From: Bacillota bacterium
GTDB lineage: Bacteria; Bacillota_I; Bacilli_A; Erysipelotrichales; Erysipelotrichaceae
NCBI GenBank assembly: GCA_023426935.1
Contig: JAEZBR010000043.1
Coordinates: 1-40,309 of the forward strand
Direction of reading: 5' to 3'
DNA length: 40,309 nt
Shown here: piece by piece, positions 16,847 to 25,747 of the stretch
Position numbering within the stretch: the first letter of the stretch is position 1
Layout: the number at the start of each line of letters is the position of its first letter
Notes under the pieces: model-generated
What the model saw: the letters and a program-made list of their open reading frames with translations, nothing else
Told to the model about the DNA's origin: nothing
The model's database searches: none
Position numbers and translations under genes: made by a program

Positions 16847-18136
16847 TTATTTTTCCTCATCTTCTAGATATCCCAGACGCTGTTCGCTTTCTTGGTTGGA
16901 AATGGTGCTGACATTGTGTAATTTCTTCTCGATTACTCGATTGCGGTCACTGGCTTTGTCAATTGTTTGTCCGGCTTCATCAATCTTTTGTTTGGCCTTG
17001 ACTAATAGTTCTTCCAGCTTGGCATATTGTGATTTACTGGCTTCTAATAATAATCGTACTTCATCCGCTTTCTCATTTATTGCAATCGCTTTAAAACCTA
17101 AAGCTAGGGAATTCAATAAAGCAGTTATCGTAGTTGGCCCGGCAATCATTACTTTGTAAGTGCTTTGAATCTTTTCGGCTAAACCATCCTTATTGGAAGC
17201 AATCTCCGCATATAAACCTTCGGTAGCTAAGTACATAATCGCATAAGGAGTAGTTACCGGAATATTGATATATTTAGTGATCATCTTGGCTTCGCTCATA
17301 ACCCGATTTTCTAATTCTTTACGCGCTAGATTAATTCTATCTGGGTCATTGTTATCAATCGCTTGGGTTAAACGAATGTAATCTTCCATTGGTAATTTAG
17401 AATCAATCGGTAAATATACGTATTGTTCCTTGTTTGTACCGTTAGGAATTTTTACCGCAAATTCAACTCTATTTCCGTCATGATTCGGTGAATAATTTTC
17501 TACATACATTCCCGGAATCGTCTGATCGAGAATATTTGATAACTGTACTTCAGCCCAAGTACCTCGGGCTTTTACATTAGTCAAGACTCGATTCAAAGAA
17601 GAAACATTACTGGTTACCGCAGTCGATAATTGTTTCATTTCGCCTAAAGAGTTATATAAAGAATTCAATTGATCGGAGACATTCTTGAAAGAATCCGATA
17701 AGCTCTTATTCAGAGTCGTGCTTAATTTCTCATCGACTGTTTGCCGCATCTGATCCAAGCGTTTCTCATTGCTATCCTGTAATTTACCAACTGCTTCGGT
17801 AATTCTTCTAGTCTGCAAATCAGCTTGTAAAGAATTATTTTGATTTAAATGGGCCAAAGCCGTAGAGAAACTATCCTGAAATTTTGCAAGCTGTGCCGCG
17901 TTATTCAAAGTCTGTTTATCTAATTGTTCGTTGAGCTCTTTTAATGAATTATGCATGACCGTTTGAAGATTCTGCATGTTTTCATTATTCGTTCGTTGTT
18001 GATTAAAAATTTGTTCGCTTAGATTTTTTCGGGTTTCTTCAATTTGGAGATTATTGGGTTTTTGTTGCTGGAGAATAATAAGCACTAATAAGAGTCCGGC
18101 AATTATGCTCATGCCAATCAACAGATATATTTCCAT
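16847..18136 (-). CDS. rmuC: RmuC-like DNA recombination protein
   Basis: A 429-residue RmuC family protein. A single N-terminal membrane helix (about residues 3-22) is followed by a long Gln/Asn-rich coiled coil to about 190. The RmuC nuclease-like domain follows (KARGTWAEVQLSNILDQ, YVYLPIDSKLPMEDY, YIMYLATEG region, IAGPTTITALLNSL). In E. coli RmuC limits rearrangements at inverted repeats; the biochemistry is unclear. The ATG at 18134-18136 is chosen because AAAGGAG lies 5 nt upstream and the membrane helix begins there. It follows xerC, where Bacillus has hslVU and codY. Confidence 0.92.
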   Translation of the reverse strand: MEIYLLIGMSIIAGLLLVLIILQQQKPNNLQIEETRKNLSEQIFNQQRTNNENMQNLQTVMHNSLKELNEQLDKQTLNNAAQLAKFQDSFSTALAHLNQNNSLQADLQTRRITEAVGKLQDSNEKRLDQMRQTVDEKLSTTLNKSLSDSFKNVSDQLNSLYNSLGEMKQLSTAVTSNVSSLNRVLTNVKARGTWAEVQLSNILDQTIPGMYVENYSPNHDGNRVEFAVKIPNGTNKEQYVYLPIDSKLPMEDYIRLTQAIDNNDPDRINLARKELENRVMSEAKMITKYINIPVTTPYAIMYLATEGLYAEIASNKDGLAEKIQSTYKVMIAGPTTITALLNSLALGFKAIAINEKADEVRLLLEASKSQYAKLEELLVKAKQKIDEAGQTIDKASDRNRVIEKKLHNVSTISNQESEQRLGYLEDEEK

Positions 18137-18146
18137 AGTTTCTCCT

Positions 18147-19037
18147 TTATTTTTCCGGAAACGCTTTATGGTAGGTTTCCCTAAGTTTATCAACAGTCAC
18201 GTGGGTATAGATCTGTGTCGTCGAAAGATTTTTATGTCCTAATAATTCTTGTACAACTCTTAAATCGGCTCCGTTATCTAATAAATGAGTTGCGAAACTG
18301 TGTCTTAACATATGGGGGTGCACTCTAATCGCTAATGAAGCTTTTTTACCTGCATCGTCGAGAATATATTGAATCATTCTGGTTGTTAAAGGTTTACCTT
18401 GATTATTCTCTAACAAAATATCGGAATTCTGATTTTTTCTAAACGGAATATAAGCTTTGATTCTTTCACCCAATTTCTCATAGAAAGGAACCATGCGAAC
18501 TTTTGAACCCTTGCCGACAATTCTTAAAACTAATTGTTCAAAATCAATATCACTGATTTTTAATGAAGTTAATTCACTTACTCGTAACCCGGAGGCGTAC
18601 ATTAATTCGATCGCAAGTCGGTTACGCAACTGCTGAGGATCATTTAGATCAAAGATATCTAGCAAATTGTTAATCTCATCAACTAAAAGAAAGTCAGGTA
18701 ATTTGCGACTAGAGCGAGAAACTTTAATACTAGAAAACGGATTAGCACTTATATCGCTGTTATTATCCAGATATTGAAAAAAGGATCTTAAAGAGCTGAT
18801 GTTTCTGGCTAGGGTTGCTTTGCCAATCTTACGTTGATCGTTAGCTTCCCCACTTCTCAATTTCGCTAAATAGTCATTAACGGTATACCGGTCGACTTCT
18901 TTAAAATCATGAATATTTTCACTTTTAAGATACTTAATAAAACGCGAAATATCCCGGTTATAAGCATCCCGGGTATGTTCCGAACCACTATTTATCCGAT
19001 TAAGATAAATCAAATAACTTTCTAACAGTTCATCCAT
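18147..19037 (-). CDS. xerC: Tyrosine recombinase XerC-like
   Basis: A 296-residue tyrosine recombinase that with a partner resolves chromosome dimers at dif. All catalytic residues are visible: R152 in ASGLRVSEL, K176 in GKGSKVRMVP, H242 and R245 in HPHMLRHSFATH, H268 in LGHKN and nucleophile Y277 in TQIYTHV. A SAM-like N-terminal DNA-binding domain spans 1-90. The order topA-trmFO-xerC matches Bacillus (codV), which argues for XerC rather than a phage or transposon integrase. Its ribosome binding site is weak. Confidence 0.92.
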   Translation of the reverse strand: MDELLESYLIYLNRINSGSEHTRDAYNRDISRFIKYLKSENIHDFKEVDRYTVNDYLAKLRSGEANDQRKIGKATLARNISSLRSFFQYLDNNSDISANPFSSIKVSRSSRKLPDFLLVDEINNLLDIFDLNDPQQLRNRLAIELMYASGLRVSELTSLKISDIDFEQLVLRIVGKGSKVRMVPFYEKLGERIKAYIPFRKNQNSDILLENNQGKPLTTRMIQYILDDAGKKASLAIRVHPHMLRHSFATHLLDNGADLRVVQELLGHKNLSTTQIYTHVTVDKLRETYHKAFPEK

Positions 19038-19046
19038 GACTATATT

Positions 19047-20309
19047 CTAAAGCATTTTAAGGAGGGATAACGAATTTTCCGCATCTTTAAGATGATCTTT
19101 ATTGAGGGACTGAAAGATACCCCAATTCGCATTCATAGGTTGAAAGTGTAAAGGATTAGCGGTCGTGATGTAATTTGCCATTGCACCGATCATTGTTGTT
19201 TTAGGTAAAACCAATAGTTCTTTATCATTCATTAAATTAGCCATATTCCTTCCGGCCAACATCCCTGAAGCAGTTGACTCAATATATCCTTCAACGCCGG
19301 AAAACTGTCCGGCTATGAACAAATCTTCACGCATCTTAGTTTGATAAGTCGGCTTTAAAATTTTAGGTGCATTGACATAAGTATTGCGATGCATCACACC
19401 ATAACGGACAAATTCAGCGTTCTCCAATCCTGGAATCATTCTGAAAATTCTTTTCTGTTCCGGGAAGTTTAAATGGGTTTGGAACCCAACAAGATTATAT
19501 AACGAACCGGTAGCGTTATCTTTTCTCAACTGAACAACGCCATAAGGTCTTTTGCCGTTAGGCATTTCTAATCCGACTGGTTTTAAAGGTCCGAATAATA
19601 AAGTCTGTTCGCCTCTTTTAGCCATTATTTCTATCGGTAAACAACCTTCAAAGTAGATTTCTTTCTCAAAGGAAGGTATCGGAGTTGTTTCACCAAGGAT
19701 TAATTCACGATAAAACTTTATAAACTCAAGTTTATTAAACGGACAATTCAAATAATCGGCATTGCCATAACCATAACGGGATTTTTCATAAATGACATTT
19801 AAATTTAAAGATTCCTTGGTAACAATCGGAGCCGCGGCATCGAAAAAATAAAAATTATCTTCGCCAGTCTGTTTTTTTAAACTTTCCAGGAGTTTATCAC
19901 TGGTTAAAGGTCCGGTCGCAATAATAGTAGGGCCTTGAGGAATTTCGGTTATTTCATCATTAATTACGGTTACCTGCGGTAAAGCTTTGATAGTTGTAGT
20001 AATAATCTGACTAAAGCTTTCCCGATCCACCGCTAAAGCACTGCCCGAAGGTAATGCCGTCTGGTCGGCTACTTTCATAATCAAACTGTCTAGCGTTCGT
20101 AACTCTGCTTTTAATAAACCGACCGCATTGGTGATTTCGTTCGAACGTAAAGAATTTGAACAGACTAACTCCGCAAAATTAGCGGTAGAATGTGCTGGTG
20201 AAGATACTTTAGGACGCATCTCAAATAAATTAACTTCGATTCCTTGTTTCGCTAGCTGATAAGTAGCTTCCGAACCGGCTAAACCCGCACCGATAACATT
20301 TACTTTCAT
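19047..20309 (-). CDS. trmFO: tRNA (uracil-54 C5)-methyltransferase, folate/FAD dependent
   Basis: TrmFO (Gid) of 420 residues makes ribothymidine-54 in tRNA using methylene-tetrahydrofolate and FAD. The FAD-binding MKVNVIGAGLAGSEATYQLA opens the protein. VCSNSLRSN holds a conserved Cys, and IAGQFSGVEGYIESTASG is the C-terminal signature. The ATG at 20307-20309 overlaps the topA stop as ATGA; a TTG 18 bp upstream is a less likely start. Partner genes topA and xerC flank it as in other Firmicutes. Confidence 0.96.
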   Translation of the reverse strand: MKVNVIGAGLAGSEATYQLAKQGIEVNLFEMRPKVSSPAHSTANFAELVCSNSLRSNEITNAVGLLKAELRTLDSLIMKVADQTALPSGSALAVDRESFSQIITTTIKALPQVTVINDEITEIPQGPTIIATGPLTSDKLLESLKKQTGEDNFYFFDAAAPIVTKESLNLNVIYEKSRYGYGNADYLNCPFNKLEFIKFYRELILGETTPIPSFEKEIYFEGCLPIEIMAKRGEQTLLFGPLKPVGLEMPNGKRPYGVVQLRKDNATGSLYNLVGFQTHLNFPEQKRIFRMIPGLENAEFVRYGVMHRNTYVNAPKILKPTYQTKMREDLFIAGQFSGVEGYIESTASGMLAGRNMANLMNDKELLVLPKTTMIGAMANYITTANPLHFQPMNANWGIFQSLNKDHLKDAENSLSLLKML

Positions 20310-22327
20310 TTCTTCTTTTTCTTCCAATGGCGATGGAAAGTCTGCGGTTGGGATTCATCTTTCCTGACATAATGACATTTAGGAAAATTACTGCAGCCAA
20401 TGAACCAGTTGCCATATTTACTCTTACGTTTAACTAAGGGTGAACCACATTCCGGACATAATTCATCTAAAACAATTGTTTCCGCTTTTTTCTTCTCTTC
20501 TAGCGGACGATGATACTTGCATTCTGGATAACCGCTGCAGGAAATGAATTTTCCATAGCGTCCGGTTCTGATTACTAAATCCTTACCGCATTCCGGACAT
20601 TTCTCACCAATCTTTTCCGGTTCGATTTTTTCCATATGCTTATTCGCATTATCGATCAAGGGTATTAATTTGTTATAAAATTCCCGTTCAAATTCGACAT
20701 TGTCTTCTTTACCTTCGGCAATCTTATCTAATTCGTTTTCCATTTCAGCGGTATATTTAACATTGATCATCGAACTGAAATATTCTTCTAATTTTCGGCA
20801 GGTCAGATCCCCTTGTTCGGTGGGGATAAAGACCTTTGTCTTAGAACCGTCGCTTGCTCTTTGTAAGATAACATAACCACGGGTTTGGATCTTATCGATT
20901 ATATCCGCATAAGTTGACGGACGCCCAATTCCGTTTTTCTCCATTTCTTTAATCAATCTGGCTTCCGAATATCTTAAAGGAGGTTCGGTAAAATGCTGTT
21001 TTCCTTCAACCTTTTTCGCATCCAACTTTTCATCCTTTTTTAATTCCGGCAGAATTACATCATTGGAAGTCTCGTATTGACTATATACTTTTAAATAACC
21101 ATCAAAAATCTGGGTATGACCATTTAAGGTATAATCGTTTACGCCTGAAGATAAAGTAATTGTATTAACTTCATTCTTCGCATTCGCCATCAAAGCGGCA
21201 ATAGCCCGATAATAGATGAAACGATATAGTTTATATTGATCACTGCTTAAAGAACCTACGATGTCTTCCGGTACAAATTCTAAATGGGAAGGCCTAATAC
21301 CTTCATGGGCATCCTGGGCATTTTGGTCATTCTTTTGATGATAAAAACCGGAATATTCTTTACCATAGTTTTCTTTGATCATTTTCGAGGCTGCGGCCAT
21401 AAATTCAGGAGACATTCTGGTCGAATCGGTACGCATATAAGTAATTAAACCATTGAGATCGCCATTGATTGATACGCCTTCATAAAGTTCCTGGGCAATA
21501 CGCATCGTCTTTTTTACCGGAAAACCTAGTTTAATACTGGCTTCCTGCTGTAAAGAAGAAGTTGTAAATACTAAATGAGGGCTCTTATTCTTTACACTTG
21601 AAACAATATCACTAACCTTAAAAGGATTCTTGCTGTCACTAATAATCTGATCGGCAGCTTCTTTGTTCGTAATCTTCGGCTTTTTACCGTTGACCTTAGT
21701 CAATTCGGCTTCAAATTCCTGTTCATCCTTCTTAAACTGAGCACTGATAGTCCAATATTCTTCCGGATTAAAGGCTTTAATTTCATCTTCACGATCAACA
21801 ATCAGTTTTAAAGCAACCGATTGAACCCGACCGGCTGATTTACTTTTAATCTTACTGTGTAAAAGTTTTGAAAGTTTAAATCCTAAGATTCGATCCAAAA
21901 TCCTTCGAGATTCTTGGGACCTAACTAGATTCATATCGATTGTTCTAGGATTATTAAAAGCATCCAAGACCGCATTTTTCGTAATTTCATGAAATACTAC
22001 TCTGGTCTTGGCGTCTTGGTCTAGCTTTAGTTCTCTGGCCAGATGCCAAGAGATTGCTTCCCCTTCCCGATCCGGATCGGTTGCCAGATATACGGTATCG
22101 GCTTTGGCGACCAATTTTTTTAATTCCGCAACTGTATCCTTGCGATCTTTATTTAAGACATAGGTGGGCTTAAAATTATCCTCAACATCGATACCTAAAC
22201 CATCTTTACCTTTGATTGCCAAATCACAAATATGACCTTTACTGGCGGTAACGGTATAATCCTTTCCCAAGTATTTTTCGATCGTTTTTGATTTTGCTGG
22301 TGACTCTACAATTACTAAACCTTTCAC
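20306..22327 (-). CDS. topA: DNA topoisomerase I
   Basis: Type IA topoisomerase of 673 residues that relaxes negative supercoils. The TOPRIM domain shows VESPAKSKTIEKYL and ATDPDREGE (83-91). The nucleophile is Y297 in LITYMRTDSTR, and IGRPSTYA follows. Two C4 zinc fingers lie at the end (C577/C580/C597/C603 and C624/C627/C645/C651), then a lysine run. Translation starts at GTG behind a very strong AAGGAGG site. It has its own promoter after dprA. Confidence 0.97.
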   Translation of the reverse strand: MKGLVIVESPAKSKTIEKYLGKDYTVTASKGHICDLAIKGKDGLGIDVEDNFKPTYVLNKDRKDTVAELKKLVAKADTVYLATDPDREGEAISWHLARELKLDQDAKTRVVFHEITKNAVLDAFNNPRTIDMNLVRSQESRRILDRILGFKLSKLLHSKIKSKSAGRVQSVALKLIVDREDEIKAFNPEEYWTISAQFKKDEQEFEAELTKVNGKKPKITNKEAADQIISDSKNPFKVSDIVSSVKNKSPHLVFTTSSLQQEASIKLGFPVKKTMRIAQELYEGVSINGDLNGLITYMRTDSTRMSPEFMAAASKMIKENYGKEYSGFYHQKNDQNAQDAHEGIRPSHLEFVPEDIVGSLSSDQYKLYRFIYYRAIAALMANAKNEVNTITLSSGVNDYTLNGHTQIFDGYLKVYSQYETSNDVILPELKKDEKLDAKKVEGKQHFTEPPLRYSEARLIKEMEKNGIGRPSTYADIIDKIQTRGYVILQRASDGSKTKVFIPTEQGDLTCRKLEEYFSSMINVKYTAEMENELDKIAEGKEDNVEFEREFYNKLIPLIDNANKHMEKIEPEKIGEKCPECGKDLVIRTGRYGKFISCSGYPECKYHRPLEEKKKAETIVLDELCPECGSPLVKRKSKYGNWFIGCSNFPKCHYVRKDESQPQTFHRHWKKKKK

Positions 22328-22353
22328 GTTTTCTCCTCCTTATAGTCTTATTT

Positions 22354-22381
22354 ATTATCTTGTTTTTTTCTATCTTGTCAA
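22354..22381 (-). promoter_or_regulatory. Sigma-A-type promoter for topA
   Basis: A perfect -35 TTGACA (22376-22381), 16-bp spacer and GATAAT -10 (22354-22359) are on the minus strand. The -35 starts at the base next to the dprA stop codon. It should drive topA-trmFO-xerC-rmuC. Confidence 0.8.
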
Positions 22382-23110
22382 TTATAGCGCTTTTAATTCC
22401 TCGTAATCAGTAATGATTAAAGCCCCTTCCTCGATCAAATGATTATTACCTTTACCGACGGAACAACCAAACGGATATGGTACGGTATAGATATCTTTTC
22501 CTAATTTAATTCCATGTTCGACAGTTACCATCGTACCTCCTTTTTCTCTAGCCGCAGCGATGATTATCTTACTAGATAAAGCCGCGATGATGCGGTTACG
22601 ATAAGGAAAGTATTCTTTGCGGGGTTCCGTTCCCAAAGGATATTCACTTAGTAATAAACCTTTTTCTTTGACTATTCGGTACAACTCCCTATTTTCCTTC
22701 GGGTAAATGACATCCAAACCATTACCCAAGATTCCAATCGTTTCTTTGGCATTTAGTTGGGCAATACCATCAGTTCCTTTTGCCATCCCGGACACAATAA
22801 CATATTTTTCAGACAATGTCTTTGCTAAGACTTCCGTGACTTTTTTACTATAAGAGGTTACTTCACGACTGCCAACAATCCCAACCTTAGGCTTATTCAG
22901 CAATTTTAGATTACCGGAATAGAACAAGACCCAGGGTGGTTCTTCTAAGTCATATAACTCTTTTGGATATTCTTTCGAGCCATAAAATAAACAATTTTCT
23001 TTCATCGTAATCATTTCCGGAACTACATTATTTAATAAAGCGTTCTTGACTAAACGATAGTTTCCCCGGTATTTATAGGTCAAAGCATAGAGTATTTGTT
23101 CGTAAGTCAT
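22382..23110 (-). CDS. dprA: DNA processing protein DprA (short form)
   Basis: DprA protects incoming single-stranded DNA and loads RecA during transformation. The Rossmann-like core is clear: VGIVGSREVTSYSKK, VIVSGMAKGTDGIAQ, GILGNGLDVIYPKENREL, PYRNRIIAALSS and AAREKGGTMVTVEHG. At 242 residues it is shorter than Bacillus DprA (about 297), with a reduced N-terminal region and no C-terminal winged helix. The usual His after GMAKGID..A is replaced by Gln. It sits with rnhB and topA as in Bacillus, and the comG operon in the same window supports a transformation role. Confidence 0.92.
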   Translation of the reverse strand: MTYEQILYALTYKYRGNYRLVKNALLNNVVPEMITMKENCLFYGSKEYPKELYDLEEPPWVLFYSGNLKLLNKPKVGIVGSREVTSYSKKVTEVLAKTLSEKYVIVSGMAKGTDGIAQLNAKETIGILGNGLDVIYPKENRELYRIVKEKGLLLSEYPLGTEPRKEYFPYRNRIIAALSSKIIIAAAREKGGTMVTVEHGIKLGKDIYTVPYPFGCSVGKGNNHLIEEGALIITDYEELKAL

Positions 23111-23141
23111 ATTCTTCTTTACGTACTAAACTAAAATATTC

Positions 23142-23732
23142 CTATAAAAGTTCTTTTACCGGTCGATAAGATTTGCGATAGAAAGGTAATAACCCCTTAT
23201 TTTTCATAATCTCGAGATGCTTTTTGGTCGGATAACCCTTATGATTCTTAAATTCATATTCGGGGAATAATTCGTCATAGGCATACATAAGCTGATCTCT
23301 GGTTACTTTAGCGATAATACTTGCTGCCGCAATCGACATACTTAAATGATCGCCTTTAATCAATGAAAGATGCGGCTTCGAGATTTCTAAAGGCATCGCA
23401 TCGGTTAAAACTAACGGTGCCTCAGCATCTTCGGCAATTTTAATCATTGCTCTTTTGGTCGCATGATAGATATCATAAGTATCGATATCTTCTACCGGAA
23501 CGATTTCTAGATAATATTTGGTTTGCGAAACAATTATCTTAAATAATTTATTTCGCTTAATTTCAGTTAATTTTTTTGAATCGTCAAGCTCGGGCAATTC
23601 AAAATAAGGTGGCAGAATAACTCCCGCGACCAATAAAGGACCGGCTAAAGGCCCTCGTCCGGCTTCATCAATCCCAACTAAAGTTTTACCTAAAGCCCAT
23701 TGTTTTAATTCGTATTGGTTACCGGCACTCAT
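23142..23732 (-). CDS. rnhB: Ribonuclease HII
   Basis: A 196-residue RNase HII that cuts RNA in DNA hybrids and at single misincorporated ribonucleotides. VGIDEAGRGPLAGPLLVAGV carries the catalytic Asp-Glu pair, LTDAMPLE the next Asp, and AAASIIAKVTRDQ and NHKGYPTKKH follow. The ATG at 23730-23732 is chosen because it overlaps the rbgA stop as ATGA; a TTG 15 bp upstream is the alternative. Confidence 0.95.
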   Translation of the reverse strand: MSAGNQYELKQWALGKTLVGIDEAGRGPLAGPLLVAGVILPPYFELPELDDSKKLTEIKRNKLFKIIVSQTKYYLEIVPVEDIDTYDIYHATKRAMIKIAEDAEAPLVLTDAMPLEISKPHLSLIKGDHLSMSIAAASIIAKVTRDQLMYAYDELFPEYEFKNHKGYPTKKHLEIMKNKGLLPFYRKSYRPVKELL

Positions 23733-24586
23733 TCTGGCTTTTCCCAACTAATTCGGCCGAGTTTTTCATCCCGAATCTCTTTAATTAACATTTCTTCGCA
23801 ACGGGTTCGATCAATCAAGCCTCCGGCTCTCAGCATTCCCCGCTTTTTACTAATTGCTTGCAAGATTGTTTCCGGTTCACCTAATTCCGTTAATTTATAT
23901 CTTTCTTTTAGATTCTCCGGATAATTCTTACTTAAATAATCAAGCGCAAAAAAAGTCAGATCCTCCGTCGAAAGAATTTCATCCTTAATCGCTCCGGTGA
24001 TTGCTAAACGCAGACCGACTTTCGGATCGTCAATTTTCGGCCAGAGAATACCGGGTGTATCCAATAAAGCCAGTTTGGAATCCGTTTTAATCCAAGCTAA
24101 TCTTTTAGTAACGCCAGGATGATCCGCACTTTGGGCAACTTTCCGCCCGGCGATTTTATTAATTATGGTTGATTTACCAGTATTCGGAATCCCGACCACC
24201 AAAGTTCTGATCGCTAAAGGATTAATTCCCTTTTTTAATTCTTTCTCCCGTTTTTTCTTAATCAACGATTCTCCGATTGTGCTAAGTTGTTTTTTTAGAT
24301 CATCTTTATACGCATTTACCGCAATAACTTCGTTGTTGTCTTTTTTTAAGGCCTTCAACCATAATTTAGTGATTTTATCATCGGCTTTATCCTTTTTATT
24401 CAACATGATAATCTTTGGAAAACCTACCGCAATCTTTTCTAGTTCCGGATTACTGCTCGATAAAGGAATCCGAGCATCTAAAACTTCCACTATCAAATCA
24501 ATATTTTTTAATTGTTCCTTGATTTCCCTAGTCGCTTTAGCCATGTGACCGGGATACCAATTAATTTTTCGATTATTCTCGCTCAT
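23729..24586 (-). CDS. rbgA: Ribosome biogenesis GTPase RbgA (YlqF)
   Basis: A circularly permuted GTPase of 285 residues needed for late 50S assembly. The motif order is the permuted one: G4 NKKDKADD near 61, G1 GIPNTGKST near 132, G3 DTPGILWPK near 175. The start INWYPGHMAKATREIKE is the YlqF signature. It follows lepB after a 43-bp gap; AATGAGG lies before the ATG. rbgA-rnhB adjacency is as in Bacillus. Confidence 0.96.
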   Translation of the reverse strand: MSENNRKINWYPGHMAKATREIKEQLKNIDLIVEVLDARIPLSSSNPELEKIAVGFPKIIMLNKKDKADDKITKLWLKALKKDNNEVIAVNAYKDDLKKQLSTIGESLIKKKREKELKKGINPLAIRTLVVGIPNTGKSTIINKIAGRKVAQSADHPGVTKRLAWIKTDSKLALLDTPGILWPKIDDPKVGLRLAITGAIKDEILSTEDLTFFALDYLSKNYPENLKERYKLTELGEPETILQAISKKRGMLRAGGLIDRTRCEEMLIKEIRDEKLGRISWEKPE

Positions 24587-24629
24587 CTTAACCTCATTCC
24601 TTTGATTCTAAAATATTTCGATAAATAAT

Positions 24630-25190
24630 TTATACGGCCTTAAAATGATTTAGCGGCCACCAAACATATACTGAACAAGCGATTATCTTATCAGAAGTGA
24701 AGGCTCCGAAATATCGCGAATCGGTACTATGCAGGCGGTTATCACCCATTAAGAAATATTCATCGTCACCTAAAGTTATCGGCCCAAAATCTTCAGTAAA
24801 CAGTTTATCTTGCGTCATCGACTTTTGAGTCGCAACATATTCGTCATCCAAGAAAGACTGTTCGACTACTTCCCCATTGATATAAAGTACATCGTCTTTA
24901 AATTCCAGGGTCTCTCCCGGTAATCCAATCACTCTTTTAACAATCTGTTCCTTATTGTCCAATAAAGCTATTACGACTTCAAACCTAGTGATCTTTTGCG
25001 TGTTTCGCTTAATGACATTAGTAAATCCCAACTCATTATTCTGTAAGGTAGGATACATACTTGGTCCCTTGACCTGAACCGGACGAATTATAAAATGAGT
25101 CAATAACAAAACAATCAACAATGCAAAAATGAAGTTCTTGGTAATGTCGACAGTTTCTTTCAGCCAGTTTACTTTTTTCTTTTCGCTCAT
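24630..25190 (-). CDS. lepB: Type I signal peptidase
   Basis: A 186-residue membrane-anchored signal peptidase with one N-terminal helix (about residues 19-35). The catalytic Ser is S44 in KGPSMYPTL and the general base is K85 in IVKRVIGLPGE. GDDEYFLMGDNRLHSTDSR is the C-terminal signature. The start is unusual: no Shine-Dalgarno is seen, because the T-run of the rplS terminator ends only 6 bp before the ATG. Confidence 0.95.
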   Translation of the reverse strand: MSEKKKVNWLKETVDITKNFIFALLIVLLLTHFIIRPVQVKGPSMYPTLQNNELGFTNVIKRNTQKITRFEVVIALLDNKEQIVKRVIGLPGETLEFKDDVLYINGEVVEQSFLDDEYVATQKSMTQDKLFTEDFGPITLGDDEYFLMGDNRLHSTDSRYFGAFTSDKIIACSVYVWWPLNHFKAV

Positions 25191-25196
25191 TTTAAG

Positions 25197-25219
25197 AAAA
25201 AACCGGTATTAGCCGGTTT
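25197..25219 (-). terminator. Intrinsic terminator between rplS and lepB
   Basis: On the minus strand AAACCGG-CTAATA-CCGGTTT is a 7-bp stem running into six T. It lies directly between the rplS stop and the lepB start with no promoter space after it, so lepB and the genes below may depend on readthrough. Confidence 0.85.
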
Positions 25220-25222
25220 CCT

Positions 25223-25573
25223 TTACTTTTTACTTTCAACGATTCTAGATTTCTTACCAGAACGGCCACGTAGATAGTTTAATTTGCTTCTTCTAACTTT
25301 ACCGTAACGTAATACTTCGATTTTCTCAATGACCGGTGAATGAATCGGGAAGATTCTCTGAACGCCGATACCACCAGATACTTTACGTACGGTGAAGTTT
25401 TCGGCAACGCCATGACCCTTAATTCCGATGATCACGCCTTCGAAAACCTGAATACGAGACTTATCCCCTTCTTTAATCCGGACATGCACTCTTACCTCGG
25501 CTCCGGTTCTTAGATCCGGAACATCCTTTTTTAGTTGGGATTGGGTAACCTTTTCAACAATACTTAGATTCAT
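25223..25573 (-). CDS. rplS: 50S ribosomal protein L19
   Basis: A 116-residue ribosomal protein at the 30S-50S interface. PDLRTGAEVRVHVRIKEGDK, FEGVIIGIKGHG, the FTVRKVSGGIGVQRIFP signature and KLNYLRGRSGKKSRI are all family-typical. A structured leader and promoter lie upstream, and a terminator follows. In most Firmicutes it directly follows trmD; here a reverse-oriented FAD dehydrogenase gene separates them. Confidence 0.98.
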   Translation of the reverse strand: MNLSIVEKVTQSQLKKDVPDLRTGAEVRVHVRIKEGDKSRIQVFEGVIIGIKGHGVAENFTVRKVSGGIGVQRIFPIHSPVIEKIEVLRYGKVRRSKLNYLRGRSGKKSRIVESKK

Positions 25574-25653
25574 TTTAGAACTCTCCTTTTCGTTAATCCC
25601 CGACTCTTAGATCAATTGATGTCCAGCGGAACCGGATAAGCTTCTTACAAAGC
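25574..25653 (-). promoter_or_regulatory. 5' leader of rplS (candidate L19 leader)
   Basis: The untranslated leader of about 80 nt holds three short dyads in a row on the minus strand: AAGCTT-6 nt-AAGCTT, TCCGG-TTCCG-CTGGA (one G-U), and the palindrome ATCAATTGAT. AAAGGAGAG precedes the ATG. L19 leaders are known in Firmicutes and their position and size fit, but I cannot score a covariance model here. Confidence 0.45.
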
Positions 25654-25659
25654 TTTATA

Positions 25660-25688
25660 ATTCTACCATAGACATTTGCGTGATTCAA
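25660..25688 (-). promoter_or_regulatory. Extended -10 promoter for rplS
   Basis: The minus strand has -35 TTGAAT (25683-25688), 17-bp spacer, TGG, and -10 TAGAAT (25660-25665). It lies in the divergent region shared with the FAD dehydrogenase gene. Confidence 0.75.
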
Positions 25689-25747
25689 TAGGTTTTGATT
25701 GTCAGTTTAGCTTAAAAATGTCACAATTAGACCGGAAAGAAGGTCAT

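Noticed and set aside
18147..19037. Tyrosine recombinase as a sign of an integrated element
   Set aside because: It sits in the conserved topA-trmFO-xerC order, has no flanking direct repeats or cargo genes, and fits chromosomal XerC.
20230..20415. Small minus-strand frame across the topA-trmFO junction
   Set aside because: It overlaps both real genes in another frame; Arg/Ser-rich with no motif.
24165..24548. Plus-strand open frame of 127 codons opposite rbgA
   Set aside because: Composition mirrors the antisense of the Lys/Ile-rich RbgA; no promoter, start signal or homology visible.
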